Shown here piece by piece: positions 53,883 to 62,747 of a DNA stretch of 64,000 bases; position 1 is the stretch's first letter; each line of letters opens with the position of its first letter. Below the pieces are notes generated by a model that made no database searches, was not told where the DNA came from, and saw only the letters and a program-made list of their open reading frames with translations. This stretch comes from Pantoea cypripedii. GTDB taxonomy: Bacteria; Pseudomonadota; Gammaproteobacteria; Enterobacterales; Enterobacteriaceae. Position numbers and translations under genes: made by a program. The stretch covers positions 457,965 through 521,964 of the forward strand of contig NZ_CP024769.1 in assembly GCF_011395035.1 (NCBI RefSeq), read 5' to 3'.

Positions 53883-54439
53883 GCCAGTCCCCGTGAGGTT
53901 TTCAGAAAAGTGGCAAAACGATCCAGTGCCAGTCGTCGCATGGAAACCTCATTTTTTAACTCGCCCATTTCCGCAAAAGTTTGCGTATGTCCTTCGGGGA
54001 TAAACACGCAATCCCACTGGAACTCGCGCGGCCCGGCGGCCTGAGCAGCAATGGTGCCACGGACTTCACCTTCAAACATATACATCTTGCGGCCATCGCA
54101 ATAGCCGAGCAAGGTTTTGGCCGTCACGCTCTGACTCTCCAGTCCCTGTACCAGCTTGGTAAAGCGCTCCGCCTCCAGCCTATGCCAGAAAATACGTGTC
54201 AACCCGGCAGGCAGGCCGTTTAATCCGTCGAGATACAAACCGGTGTGTTCAACAAACAGCGGGCGTCCAATAATCGAGAACGCCTTGGTAAGCTTATCGC
54301 GCACCAGCTCGACCTCATTTTCCGTCTGAATCTCTTCAATACGGCGCGCGATAGGGATCACCTCCACGCCCACCGGTTCGAGGATGGTACGCACCTCGGC
54401 CAGTTTATGCTCGTTTGCAGATAGAAAGCGTATTTTCAT
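53879..54439 (-). CDS. HAM1/ITPase-fold protein, KomB-like
   Basis: A 186-residue non-canonical purine NTP pyrophosphatase (RdgB/HAM1) homologue: SANEHKLAEV at 7-16 (Asn, Lys, Glu of the phosphate site) and CVFIPEGHTQTFAEMGELKN (144-163) at the nucleotide site. Two canonical residues differ: the catalytic-loop E-D-T or D-D-S reads E64-H65-T66-GL, and the base-contact SHR reads SMRR at 166-169. It may therefore bind, rather than hydrolyse, a deoxyinosine-type nucleotide, as a sensor for the coupled SIR2 NADase. First gene of the pair; no adenosine deaminase gene is adjacent. Confidence 0.85.
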   Translation of the reverse strand: MKIRFLSANEHKLAEVRTILEPVGVEVIPIARRIEEIQTENEVELVRDKLTKAFSIIGRPLFVEHTGLYLDGLNGLPAGLTRIFWHRLEAERFTKLVQGLESQSVTAKTLLGYCDGRKMYMFEGEVRGTIAAQAAGPREFQWDCVFIPEGHTQTFAEMGELKNEVSMRRLALDRFATFLKTSRGLA

Positions 54440-54690
54440 TGCAACCAGTTGATTTCAAATGGGTGAATAGCAGCAGATTATAAGTTTATGCCGCAGGATA
54501 GCGGCTTTCGATGACAGTTTATTGTAACGACGTGACTTTAGTCCCACCGTGTTTGTGAGGATAGTGCAGTTTATTCTGAATGCAACCGATTGACGCATAA
54601 AGGAGAAAAAGGAGGAGTGGCGTTAATTATCTCTGGTTTGTCGGGGGCTTGGGCCGGGGCGGTCTGCCCCGGCGGTGACAATGAGGCTTA

Positions 54691-55485
54691 TTACAACACC
54701 CGCGCCAGAAAACGTTTTGTCCGTTCGTGACGCGGCTGATTCAACACCTGATGGCTGCTGCCCTGCTCAACGATACGGCCATCAACCATAAACACCACGT
54801 TATCCGCCACCTCGCGCGCAAAGCCAATCTCGTGAGTGACGATGACCAGCGTAGTGCCGGATCGTGCCAGTTTTTTGATCACATCCAGCACTTCCCCTAC
54901 CAGTTCCGGGTCGAGCGCCGAAGTCGGTTCGTCAAACAACATCACACGCGGATTGAGCATCAGCGCCCGGGCGATGGCGATACGCTGCTGCTGACCACCG
55001 GAAAGGTGGCGAGGCCAGGCATCGGCTTTATGGCGTAAACCGACAATATCCAGCAGTTCACCCGCCCGGATAATCGCCTCGCGCCGGGAGAGCTGCCGAT
55101 GGGCAACCGGTGCTTCAATCAGGTTCTCCAGCACCGTCAGATGCGGGAACAGATTGAAGTTCTGGAACACGTAACCCACGTTAATGCGCTGGCGCAGAAT
55201 GGCGTGCTCTTTCAGTTCGTAAAGTTTATCACCCCGTCGCTGATAACCGATGTACTCGCCATCGATCTGGATAAACCCTTCATCCACCCGTTCCAGGTGG
55301 TTAATGGTGCGCAACAGTGTCGATTTTCCTGAACCGGAAGGGCCGAGGATCACCGTCACCGATCCCGGTGCCAGTTCCAGCGACACATCATCCAGCGCCT
55401 GATGGCTGCCGAAAAATTTGCTGACGCCGATGATGCTGATGGCCCCGGTGGCATGCAGATTGCGGTAATCAATGGCTTCGGACAT
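54691..55485 (-). CDS. Amino-acid ABC transporter, ATP-binding subunit
   Basis: A 264-residue polar-amino-acid ABC ATPase: Walker A LGPSGSGKST, signature LSGGQQQR, Walker B VMLFDEPTSALD and the H-loop histidine in VIVTHE. It resembles GlnQ/TcyN/YxeO. The ATG at 55485 with GAGG upstream lies inside the end of the permease gene (16-bp overlap). Last gene of the operon. Confidence 0.93.
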   Translation of the reverse strand: MSEAIDYRNLHATGAISIIGVSKFFGSHQALDDVSLELAPGSVTVILGPSGSGKSTLLRTINHLERVDEGFIQIDGEYIGYQRRGDKLYELKEHAILRQRINVGYVFQNFNLFPHLTVLENLIEAPVAHRQLSRREAIIRAGELLDIVGLRHKADAWPRHLSGGQQQRIAIARALMLNPRVMLFDEPTSALDPELVGEVLDVIKKLARSGTTLVIVTHEIGFAREVADNVVFMVDGRIVEQGSSHQVLNQPRHERTKRFLARVL

Positions 55486-56395
55486 GGGAAAGTTCCTCAT
55501 TAGCGGCATCGGTGGCAACGCGATTGCGCCATTGACGCCAGCGCGATGGTTGGGGTTCCCGGGTGACGCTGCGCGCCAGCCAGCGTTCTACGCTGTGCTG
55601 CAACAGCGATAAAACGGTGGTGATAATCAGATACCAGGCGGCACCGACCATCAGCAACGGGATCACCTGCTGGGTACGGTTGTAGATCATCTGGATGGTG
55701 TAAAACAGTTCCGGCATCGCCAGTACGTAAACCATCGCGGTGCCTTTCGCGAGGCTGATCACTTCATTAAACGCGGTGGGGATAATGGCGCGTAGTGCCT
55801 GTGGCAGAATGATGCGAAACGTCCGGCGCGATGAGGATAAGCCCAGCGCTGAGGCCGCCTCGAACTGCCCCTGATCGACCCCGAGAAAACCACCGCGAAT
55901 GATCTCCGCACTGTAAGCGCTTTGCACCAGTGTCAGGCCAATGACGGCGGCCGGAAATTGCCCCAGCACGTTGATGGTCTGGAAATGGCCCCACGATAAG
56001 GCCGTAAACGGAACGCCGAAGGAGAGCGTGTCGTACAAATAGGAGAAGTTATACAGAATGATCAGCACCACAATCAGCGGCAGCGATCGGAACAGCCAGA
56101 TATAACCGAATGCCAGCGAACTCAGCAGCCATGAGGACGACAGGCGGGCCAGTGCCAGCAGTCCACCAAAAATCAGGCTGAATACCGTGCCAAAAAGTGT
56201 CAGCAGCAGGGTTTGTCCTAAGCCGTTGAGAATCACCGGATCGAAAAACCAGCGACCAAATACGCCCCACTCCCAGCGTGGATTAAACGCCACCGAATCA
56301 ATCACCCCCGCCAGGATAAACAGCGCGACTATGGCCCCGACAGTCCGTGCCGGATAGCGTGCTGGCACCACGGTTAAACGTTGTTCAGTTTTCAT
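55469..56395 (-). CDS. Amino-acid ABC transporter, permease
   Basis: A 308-residue HisM/GlnP-type permease. The EAA loop reads EAASALGLSSSRRTFRIILPQALR, seen as EAASALG and RIILPQALR. Six or so membrane helices follow a long N-terminus. Its operon partners identify it as the membrane part of a TcyKL/YxeN-like importer. Confidence 0.92.
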   Translation of the reverse strand: MKTEQRLTVVPARYPARTVGAIVALFILAGVIDSVAFNPRWEWGVFGRWFFDPVILNGLGQTLLLTLFGTVFSLIFGGLLALARLSSSWLLSSLAFGYIWLFRSLPLIVVLIILYNFSYLYDTLSFGVPFTALSWGHFQTINVLGQFPAAVIGLTLVQSAYSAEIIRGGFLGVDQGQFEAASALGLSSSRRTFRIILPQALRAIIPTAFNEVISLAKGTAMVYVLAMPELFYTIQMIYNRTQQVIPLLMVGAAWYLIITTVLSLLQHSVERWLARSVTREPQPSRWRQWRNRVATDAANEELSHVRSH

Positions 56396-56404
56396 GCTGC
56401 CTCC

Positions 56405-56917
56405 TTAGCTGGCTTTGGCCACGCTATGCACATCAATCACTTTGAGAAAACGCAATCGCCCGTCATGCGGTGGCTGGCCATAGATCTCCATATCATCACG
56501 CAGTTCAAATTGCGGCTGGTAACCATGACCGATATACAACTGCACCGCCTCCGGCTGACGAAATCCGGTGGTGAGGTAGACACGCTGATAACCGGCGCGC
56601 AGCGCACGCCGTTCCAGTTCCTGCAAAATCAGCAACGCCAGCCCCTGGCGACGCAGATCCCCACGCGTCCAGATACGTTTCAGCTCGGCGGTGTTGTCGT
56701 CATAGGGTTTGTAGGCCCCCATCGCGATGATTTCGCCATCCCGTTCCAGCACGATAAACAACCCGCGCGGCGGTAAGTACCATTCGGTCAGCTCCACTTC
56801 TTTGCTGTTGCGGAAAAAATCACCGTAACGCGCCTCATATTCACCAAACAATCCGCTGAGGATAGGTTGTAATTCCGGCGCTTCCGGCGAGACTTCACGG
56901 AAAAATTGCTGGCTCAT
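56405..56917 (-). CDS. GNAT N-acetyltransferase, YxeL/SnaB-like
   Basis: A 170-residue GNAT enzyme with the acetyl-CoA loop TRGDLRRQGLALLIL (R-R-Q-G-L-A) and the C-terminal RAGYQRVYLTTGFRQPEAVQLY. In the matching Bacillus operons the acetyltransferase N-acetylates S-substituted cysteine. It lies between the substrate-binding and permease genes, an unusual insertion within an ABC cassette that supports a shared pathway. Confidence 0.85.
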   Translation of the reverse strand: MSQQFFREVSPEAPELQPILSGLFGEYEARYGDFFRNSKEVELTEWYLPPRGLFIVLERDGEIIAMGAYKPYDDNTAELKRIWTRGDLRRQGLALLILQELERRALRAGYQRVYLTTGFRQPEAVQLYIGHGYQPQFELRDDMEIYGQPPHDGRLRFLKVIDVHSVAKAS

Positions 56918-56926
56918 CTCGCCTCC

Positions 56927-57862
56927 TTAATCGCCGAGACCGGCCGGGTTCACTTCAGAATGATCGATGTGCTCTACGCCTTCACCCCAGCGATTCAGCA
57001 CCCGGAGGTAATCACCGTTCTGCATCACACCGTTGAGGGCGGTGCTGATCGGTTCTGCCAGACCGCTCCCCTTTTTCACCGTCACCGCGATATGAGCCGC
57101 TTTTGGCCAGCCGCCATCAACACTTCCCACTAAACGTGTCTGCCCGGTCAGCGCGGCTTTCCATGCGCCAATCACATTGGGGCCAAAGTAAGCGTCGGCG
57201 CGACCGGATTGCAGCGCCAGAGTTTGTGCCGCGTCATCTTTGGTGTAGATCGGCGTGAACGGCTTCAGCCCTTTGGCCTGATTCTCTTTATCCCATGCCA
57301 GCAAAATCGCTTCCTGATTGGTACCGGAGCCGACGATGATACGCAGTCCGGCAATATCAGCCGCTTTGGTCAGGGATTTAATCGGGCTGCTGGTTTTGAC
57401 ATAAAACCCGAGGGAGTCTTTACGGTAGGTGGCAAAATCGAAGCGTTCTTTGCGTTCTTTGGTCACGGTGATATTGCTGATAGCGGCATCGTATTTACCG
57501 GAGGCGACGCCCAGCGGCCAGTCCTCCCACGAGGTCGGGACAATATTCAGTTTCAGCCCGAGGCTATCCGCCACCAGCCGGGCGATATCCACTTCACTGC
57601 CAAGTAACGTTTTATTGTCATCGCTGAATACCGTCAGCGGCGGGGAATTCTGCGCTGCCACGGCCACGGTAAAGCTACCAGGTACGGCAAAATGATGTCC
57701 GGCGGGGATCTGTGCCACCGCAGCGCTATTTTTACCGGTGTTAATCGGGGTTTTGTTGGCTTCGAGGCTGACCTGCTGGCCATTCAACGCCACCTCTTCG
57801 GCGAGAGTAGCCGTGCTGGTGGTGAGAAATAACAGGGCGATGAGGGCGATCTTCTTCTGCAT
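56927..57862 (-). CDS. Amino-acid ABC transporter, substrate-binding protein
   Basis: A 311-residue SBP_bac_3 protein with a Sec signal (KIALIALLFLTTSTATLAEE). The ligand-domain features LLGSEVDIARLVADSLGL and DAAISNITVTKERKERFDFATY are those of polar-amino-acid binders (TcyJ/YxeM). It would capture the S-substituted cysteine in the periplasm. Confidence 0.92.
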   Translation of the reverse strand: MQKKIALIALLFLTTSTATLAEEVALNGQQVSLEANKTPINTGKNSAAVAQIPAGHHFAVPGSFTVAVAAQNSPPLTVFSDDNKTLLGSEVDIARLVADSLGLKLNIVPTSWEDWPLGVASGKYDAAISNITVTKERKERFDFATYRKDSLGFYVKTSSPIKSLTKAADIAGLRIIVGSGTNQEAILLAWDKENQAKGLKPFTPIYTKDDAAQTLALQSGRADAYFGPNVIGAWKAALTGQTRLVGSVDGGWPKAAHIAVTVKKGSGLAEPISTALNGVMQNGDYLRVLNRWGEGVEHIDHSEVNPAGLGD

Positions 57863-57877
57863 AGCATCTACTCGCTT

Positions 57878-59191
57878 TTATTGTTGTGCGAACTGGTTTT
57901 GCGGATCCTGCAAGGCGAAACTGGCGCGCAGTGTGCTGCCTGGATATTCACGGCGCGTCAAACCTCGTGCCTGTAAAATCGGTACGACGCGATCCACAAA
58001 GCGCTCGAAGGTATCCGGCGTTCCGCCCTGAATAATGAAGCCGTCTGTGGCTGCACTTTCGAACCACAGTTGCAACCCGTCGGCGACCTGCTCCGGCGTA
58101 CCGTGGAACAACGGACGTGGCGTAGCCGCCTCAAGCGCAGCCTGACGCAGCGTATGGCCCTGCTCACGTGCTTTGCGTTTGATTTCATCGGTGGTACTGC
58201 GGAAGCTGTTCTGGCCGATATCACCAATGTCAGGGAAGGGTTCATCCAGTGGATACTGCGAGAAATCGTGATGATCAAAGAAGCGCCCGAGATAATTCAG
58301 CGCATCGGTGATCGAGACCAGCGCAGCGGTGGTTTGATACTGACGCTCCACATCGTCGGCATCATCACCCACAATCACGCTGACGCCCTGGAAAATATGC
58401 AAATCCTCTGGCTGACGACCATTCGCCACCAGCTGCGTTTTCACATCGCGGTAGAAGGCCTGGGCTTCTTCCCGTGTCGGCTGGTGGGTGAAAATCGCAT
58501 CCGCATGGCGGGCCGCCAGCTTTTTACCATCTTCAGATGCGCCTGCCTGGAAGATAATTGGCCGCCCCTGCGGCGTGCGTGCGATATTGAGCGGCCCCTG
58601 TACCTGGAAAAAATCGCCATGATGATCCAGCGTATGCAGTTTGGCGGGATCGAAGAATTGACCGCTCTCTTTGTTGCGTACAAAAGCATCGCCTTCCCAT
58701 GAATCCCACAACCCTTTCACCACCTGCAAATATTCATCGGCGATGCGATAGCGCAATGCGTGTTCCGGGTGTTGCTGGCGCGAAAAGTTCTTCGCTGACC
58801 CTTCCAGCGGCGACGTCACCACGTTCCAGCCCGCGCGCCCACCGCTCAGATGGTCAAGACTGGCGAACTGCCGCGCAACGGTGAAGGGTTCGCTATAGGA
58901 GGTGGAAACGGTCCCCACCAGCCCGAGATGCTCGGTCACGCCAGCCAATGCTGACAGCAGCGTCAGGGGTTCGAAACGATTGAGAAAATGCGGAATCGAC
59001 TTTTCATTGATAAACAGCCCATCGGCAACAAACAGAAAATCCAGTTTGCCCTGCTCTGCTTTACGCGCGATATGTCTGGCGTAGTCAAAATTAATGCTGG
59101 CGTCTGCCTGTGCCGCCGGATGGCGCCAGGCGGACATATTGCCGGATGCGCCGTGCAGAATAGTACCCAGTCGGAGTTGTCTGGTCGTCAT
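57878..59191 (-). CDS. NtaA/SnaA/DszA-type flavin monooxygenase, YxeK/CmoJ-like
   Basis: A 437-residue LLM-class FMNH2-dependent monooxygenase. Typical segments are FLFVADGLFI, AGWNVVTSPLEGSAKNF and IIFQAGASEDGKKLAARHADAIF. In the Bacillus yxe and ytm pathways this enzyme breaks the C-S bond of N-acetylated S-substituted cysteines. The ATG at 59191 is preferred over an extension to 59218. It lies 15 bp upstream of the binding-protein gene. Confidence 0.88.
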   Translation of the reverse strand: MTTRQLRLGTILHGASGNMSAWRHPAAQADASINFDYARHIARKAEQGKLDFLFVADGLFINEKSIPHFLNRFEPLTLLSALAGVTEHLGLVGTVSTSYSEPFTVARQFASLDHLSGGRAGWNVVTSPLEGSAKNFSRQQHPEHALRYRIADEYLQVVKGLWDSWEGDAFVRNKESGQFFDPAKLHTLDHHGDFFQVQGPLNIARTPQGRPIIFQAGASEDGKKLAARHADAIFTHQPTREEAQAFYRDVKTQLVANGRQPEDLHIFQGVSVIVGDDADDVERQYQTTAALVSITDALNYLGRFFDHHDFSQYPLDEPFPDIGDIGQNSFRSTTDEIKRKAREQGHTLRQAALEAATPRPLFHGTPEQVADGLQLWFESAATDGFIIQGGTPDTFERFVDRVVPILQARGLTRREYPGSTLRASFALQDPQNQFAQQ

Positions 59192-59243
59192 AATCGTTTC
59201 TCTCTGTCCATAGCACATGTCGATTAAAAAATGGGGGAATTTG

Positions 59244-60401
59244 TCAGTTCAGGATGACGTCACGACATCGTGCGTTAAGGTGTTGCAGCGCTTGTTGCGC
59301 CAGTTGCGCAAAATAACTGGCCGCGGGGGCGATCAAGGCTTCATCCGGATTAAACCCGCCATGATGCAGACCAAAATCGCTGGCGCTGCCGATGCTGACA
59401 AAAGCACCGGGGATCAGTTGCAGGTAAAAGGCGAAGTCCTCACCCCCGAGATGTAAATCGGCAGTTTGCACCCGATATCCGGCCTGCTGCGCCACCTGGC
59501 TGGCAAATGTCGCCCAATGCGCGTCGTTATCCAGTACGGGCGGACCGGCGTGCCAGCTCAGTGTGGCAGTGGCACCGTTCGCCACGGCCACGCTTTCCAC
59601 CAGACGCCGTACCCGCTGTTCCAGCAGTTGCCGGACCAGCAAATCGTGAGTGCGGGCAGTACCGCCAAACTCAACTTCTCCCGGCAGCACATTCCAGGTT
59701 TTGCCGCCGTCGATACGGGTAATACTCAGCACCAGGCTGTCGAGGGTATTAAAACTGCGGCTGGTCAGGGATTGCAGCGCCTGAATGATCTGGCTGGCGA
59801 CCACGATGCTATCCACCCCCTGCTCCGGATGCGCCGCGTGCGCCCCTTTACCGTTAACACGGATGACAAAGCGGTCAGCATTGGCATAAAACGCCCCGCC
59901 GCGAGTGGCAAAGGTGCCCGTCGGCAATCCCGGTTCGTTGTGCATGCCGAAAATTGCCTGCACATCCTGCAACACCCCTGCCCGGATAAATTGCCGTGCG
60001 CCGGTAGCATTCTCTTCGCCGGGCTGAAACAGAATGCGAATGCGCCCTGGCAACTGTGCTTCCTGCGCTTTAAGTTGCAGTGCTGCGCCCAGCATCACTG
60101 CGCTGTGTACATCGTGGCCGCAGGCATGCATGACCCCGCTATGACGCGAGCGATAGGGCAAGCCGGTAGCTTCATGAATCGGTAAGGCATCGATATCTGC
60201 GCGCAGCGCAATCACGGTGTCGCCCTGGCCGATTTCTGCCACCACGCCGGTTTCCAGCGCATAATCCAGCAGACGTATCCCTGCGGCCTGTAGCCATCTG
60301 CGCAAACGTGCGGTGGTCTCAACTTCGTGGCTGGAGAGTTCCGGCCAGCTATGCAGCTCGCGCCGCCAGTCAATCAACTGTTGTTGTGAAAATTGCGTCA
60401 T
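59244..60401 (-). CDS. M20-family amidohydrolase, YxeP/HipO-like
   Basis: A 385-residue metal-dependent aminoacylase. Metal-binding motifs are HACGHDVHSAVML and GMHNEPGLP; GEENATGARQFI carries the catalytic Glu region. In S-alkylcysteine salvage it removes the acetyl group from N-acetylcysteine after C-S cleavage. GGAGG is five bases before the ATG at 60401. Confidence 0.9.
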   Translation of the reverse strand: MTQFSQQQLIDWRRELHSWPELSSHEVETTARLRRWLQAAGIRLLDYALETGVVAEIGQGDTVIALRADIDALPIHEATGLPYRSRHSGVMHACGHDVHSAVMLGAALQLKAQEAQLPGRIRILFQPGEENATGARQFIRAGVLQDVQAIFGMHNEPGLPTGTFATRGGAFYANADRFVIRVNGKGAHAAHPEQGVDSIVVASQIIQALQSLTSRSFNTLDSLVLSITRIDGGKTWNVLPGEVEFGGTARTHDLLVRQLLEQRVRRLVESVAVANGATATLSWHAGPPVLDNDAHWATFASQVAQQAGYRVQTADLHLGGEDFAFYLQLIPGAFVSIGSASDFGLHHGGFNPDEALIAPAASYFAQLAQQALQHLNARCRDVILN

Positions 60402-60423
60402 GGGTGCCTCCGGGGTGTGCCGT

Positions 60424-61422
60424 TCAGGCCGCAACCAGACGATGGGTTGCCAGCAGTTCGAGGGATTTCAGACGTGAATGTTCATCCACAACGGGTGAAT
60501 CAATCACAAATTCATCAATGCCAAAGTTCTGATGCAGTGCCTCAAGCTGCGCATGTACCTGGGCGGCCGTACCTTTCAGCAAAGAAGGTGTGCGCGGCTC
60601 AATCACATAATCGTGGTAACCCCCCTGGCGCACGTAGCGTTCGGCCTGCTCAATGCTGCCGACATTGACGCTTTGGCCGTCTTTCACCGTTACGCGATAA
60701 AAACGCAGGTTGCTGACCAGCAAATCGGCTTCTGCCGGGGAATCCGCCACCACCACCTGCACTGCCACCAGCGCGCGCTGGCCGTGACTGAGTTGGTGGT
60801 AACGTCCCAGCACCCTTTCCAGCAGTTGACGATCACCATTGAGATGGGCGGCAAACACCAGCTGCCAGCCGAGTTCTGCGGCCAGCTTTGCGCTCTCTTC
60901 ACTGGCCCCCAACAGAAAACGATTGGCCGGACGGGTGGGCTGCGGGGTCGCGTTAAGGGTTTCTTCGTCAGTGTGTGGCGCTGCGGGTTGTAACCAGTTA
61001 TCCAGCAGCGCCAGCTGTTCGGCAAAACTGCCCTTTTCATCCTGATGGACACCCAGTTGCAGCGCCCGCGTGGAGAGCGGTAATCCGCCGGGGGCCTTGC
61101 CGACACCAAGATCGATACGGCCCGGTGCCAGCGACGCCAAAAGATTGAAGTTTTCCGCCACTTTGTACGGGCTGTAATGCTGTAACATCACGCCACCCGA
61201 GCCAACGCGGATATGACGTGTCTGACCGATAATCCAGGCAATCAGTAATTCCGGTGCCGGGCTGGCCAACTGGGCCGAGTTATGGTGTTCAGCCAGCCAG
61301 AAACGGTGATAGCCCCATGCCTCTGCCTGTTGTGCCAGATGCAGGGTGCGGTGCAACGCCTGAGTTGCACTCTCTCCTTCGGCAATCGGCGATTTATCCA
61401 GCAAACTGAGTCGGTATGACAT
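60424..61422 (-). CDS. MsnO8-type LLM flavin oxidoreductase, YtmO-like
   Basis: A 332-residue luciferase-like FMN enzyme with FWLAEHHNSAQLASPAPE and RIDLGVGKAPGGLP, the pattern of the YtmO/MsnO8 group. It is the first gene of the seven-gene operon and the second flavin monooxygenase in it. The two may act on different S-substituents. Confidence 0.88.
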   Translation of the reverse strand: MSYRLSLLDKSPIAEGESATQALHRTLHLAQQAEAWGYHRFWLAEHHNSAQLASPAPELLIAWIIGQTRHIRVGSGGVMLQHYSPYKVAENFNLLASLAPGRIDLGVGKAPGGLPLSTRALQLGVHQDEKGSFAEQLALLDNWLQPAAPHTDEETLNATPQPTRPANRFLLGASEESAKLAAELGWQLVFAAHLNGDRQLLERVLGRYHQLSHGQRALVAVQVVVADSPAEADLLVSNLRFYRVTVKDGQSVNVGSIEQAERYVRQGGYHDYVIEPRTPSLLKGTAAQVHAQLEALHQNFGIDEFVIDSPVVDEHSRLKSLELLATHRLVAA

Positions 61423-61567
61423 ACGCCTTATCCTTTCTGCAATGAATATGGCGGCTAGTGTGGAACGGCGCTTTTATTTCGCCAAACAACAAATTCGACA
61501 AAGTGCATTAAGAAAATGGGAATAGTGTCGGCATTTATGCTGACCAGGAAAATAACCGCACATTTTC

Positions 61568-61639
61568 GTAGCGGCGCGATTTATCGCGCAATTCTGTGCA
61601 CGGTGCCGGTAAACCCCGCGCAATAAATTGCGCCGCTAC
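61568..61639. repeat. REP pair (BIME-like)
   Basis: GTAGCGGCGCGATTTATCGC at 61568-61587 and the inverted copy GCAATAAATTGCGCCGCTAC at 61620-61639, between the operon promoter and the PPxY-protein 3' end. Confidence 0.85.
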
Positions 61640-61652
61640 AATTTTTGATGAT

Positions 61653-62459
61653 TTATAGCCGGGTATCCATTGGCTGAACACTTCTGTTTTTAATTATATC
61701 AAGAATACCCTTCAGTTCTGGTTTATAGACAGAGGAACAATTCTTCAAACTATCTTCATCTATTCTCAACTCTATCCTTCCCCAAATAGTGGTTATTTCC
61801 CTGAGAACTTCACTGGAATCTCCCTGCGCATATGAGCGGTCAGAAAGCAGCACCCCTCTCGGATTTTCCAGCATGATACGAGGCCGCTCAATAGTCGTAT
61901 TCTTTTCATCGCCCTGTTGTGAAAAGCCACGAAATCTGTGTACTCCCCCCATGTTTCTCAGTGTGCAGGTCAAAACATTTTCAATCGAATTGGCTACAAT
62001 AAATTCTTTGCCGACTATCTTTAAACTATATTCCACCCCTGCCATCGTCAGATATTTTTGCAACTCCTCCTGAAGTTCATTCTTTTCAGCATAAAACTCT
62101 ACGTGCTTTTCAAGATTTTTCCGCCCTGCCTCTGCATCGACAGTTTCAGCAACGGAAAAAACCGGTGGGCGACGATCAAATAATGCCTGAAATTTTTCTC
62201 CCAGCTTTCTGATTTCAATACGCTGAGACATCTCATAACCCGGAGGGGCAGGATAGGGCTGAGGTGGCAGGAAATCGCTCGGGCCTGAATAACCGTCATA
62301 GGATGGCGGCGCGACAGGCATCTGCGGATTATTCGATGCCGGTAATAGCGTTAACTGAGATAATCGCGCAATCGGCAGGCGTGATCTCGAATTATTATTG
62401 TTACGTGCAACCGAGGATGTTGCCATATGAACAGAAGAAAAACCGATACGATCGGACAT
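61653..62459 (-). CDS. Unknown protein with two PPxY motifs
   Basis: A 268-residue orphan, AT-rich and with a serine/asparagine-rich N-terminus (TSSVARNNNNSRSR). P51-PSY-54 and P72-PGY-75 are PY motifs in a proline-rich stretch at 45-76. Residues 80-268 look globular with mixed helices and strands (ELQEELQKYLTMAGVEYSL). There is no cleavable signal or membrane segment. I do not recognise the family. It shares with the protein at 50658-51410 the APPSY-acidic sequence and compositional character but no overall similarity. The ATG follows GGGAGTGTAACG. Confidence 0.62.
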   Translation of the reverse strand: MSDRIGFSSVHMATSSVARNNNNSRSRLPIARLSQLTLLPASNNPQMPVAPPSYDGYSGPSDFLPPQPYPAPPGYEMSQRIEIRKLGEKFQALFDRRPPVFSVAETVDAEAGRKNLEKHVEFYAEKNELQEELQKYLTMAGVEYSLKIVGKEFIVANSIENVLTCTLRNMGGVHRFRGFSQQGDEKNTTIERPRIMLENPRGVLLSDRSYAQGDSSEVLREITTIWGRIELRIDEDSLKNCSSVYKPELKGILDIIKNRSVQPMDTRL

Positions 62460-62747
62460 CGTTACACTCCCTGATTTATAACATTTTTATTCCCAGCGTC
62501 GTCGCTATGGATTTACGTGCTTAACAGTAAGCGATATTGATAAAAATAAAATATTACTGGCTGTGATAATTTACTGAAGGTAACATCATAAATATCACAT
62601 CAACTTTAAAACTGATTTATCTCTGAAATAAATTACCTGTTGATTTTTTTATGGTGACCAAAAATATCATCTGTACAGCGCCATTCGAATAAACCATCAT
62701 CGGGAACAGCTGAAACTATTCGCTTTTGCTAACCGGAGATTCTGTCT

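Noticed and set aside
52682..55518. KomA-like adenosine deaminase near the SIR2/HAM1 pair
   Set aside because: Neighbours are yebG and an ABC ATPase; no deaminase motif is found on either strand here or elsewhere in the window.
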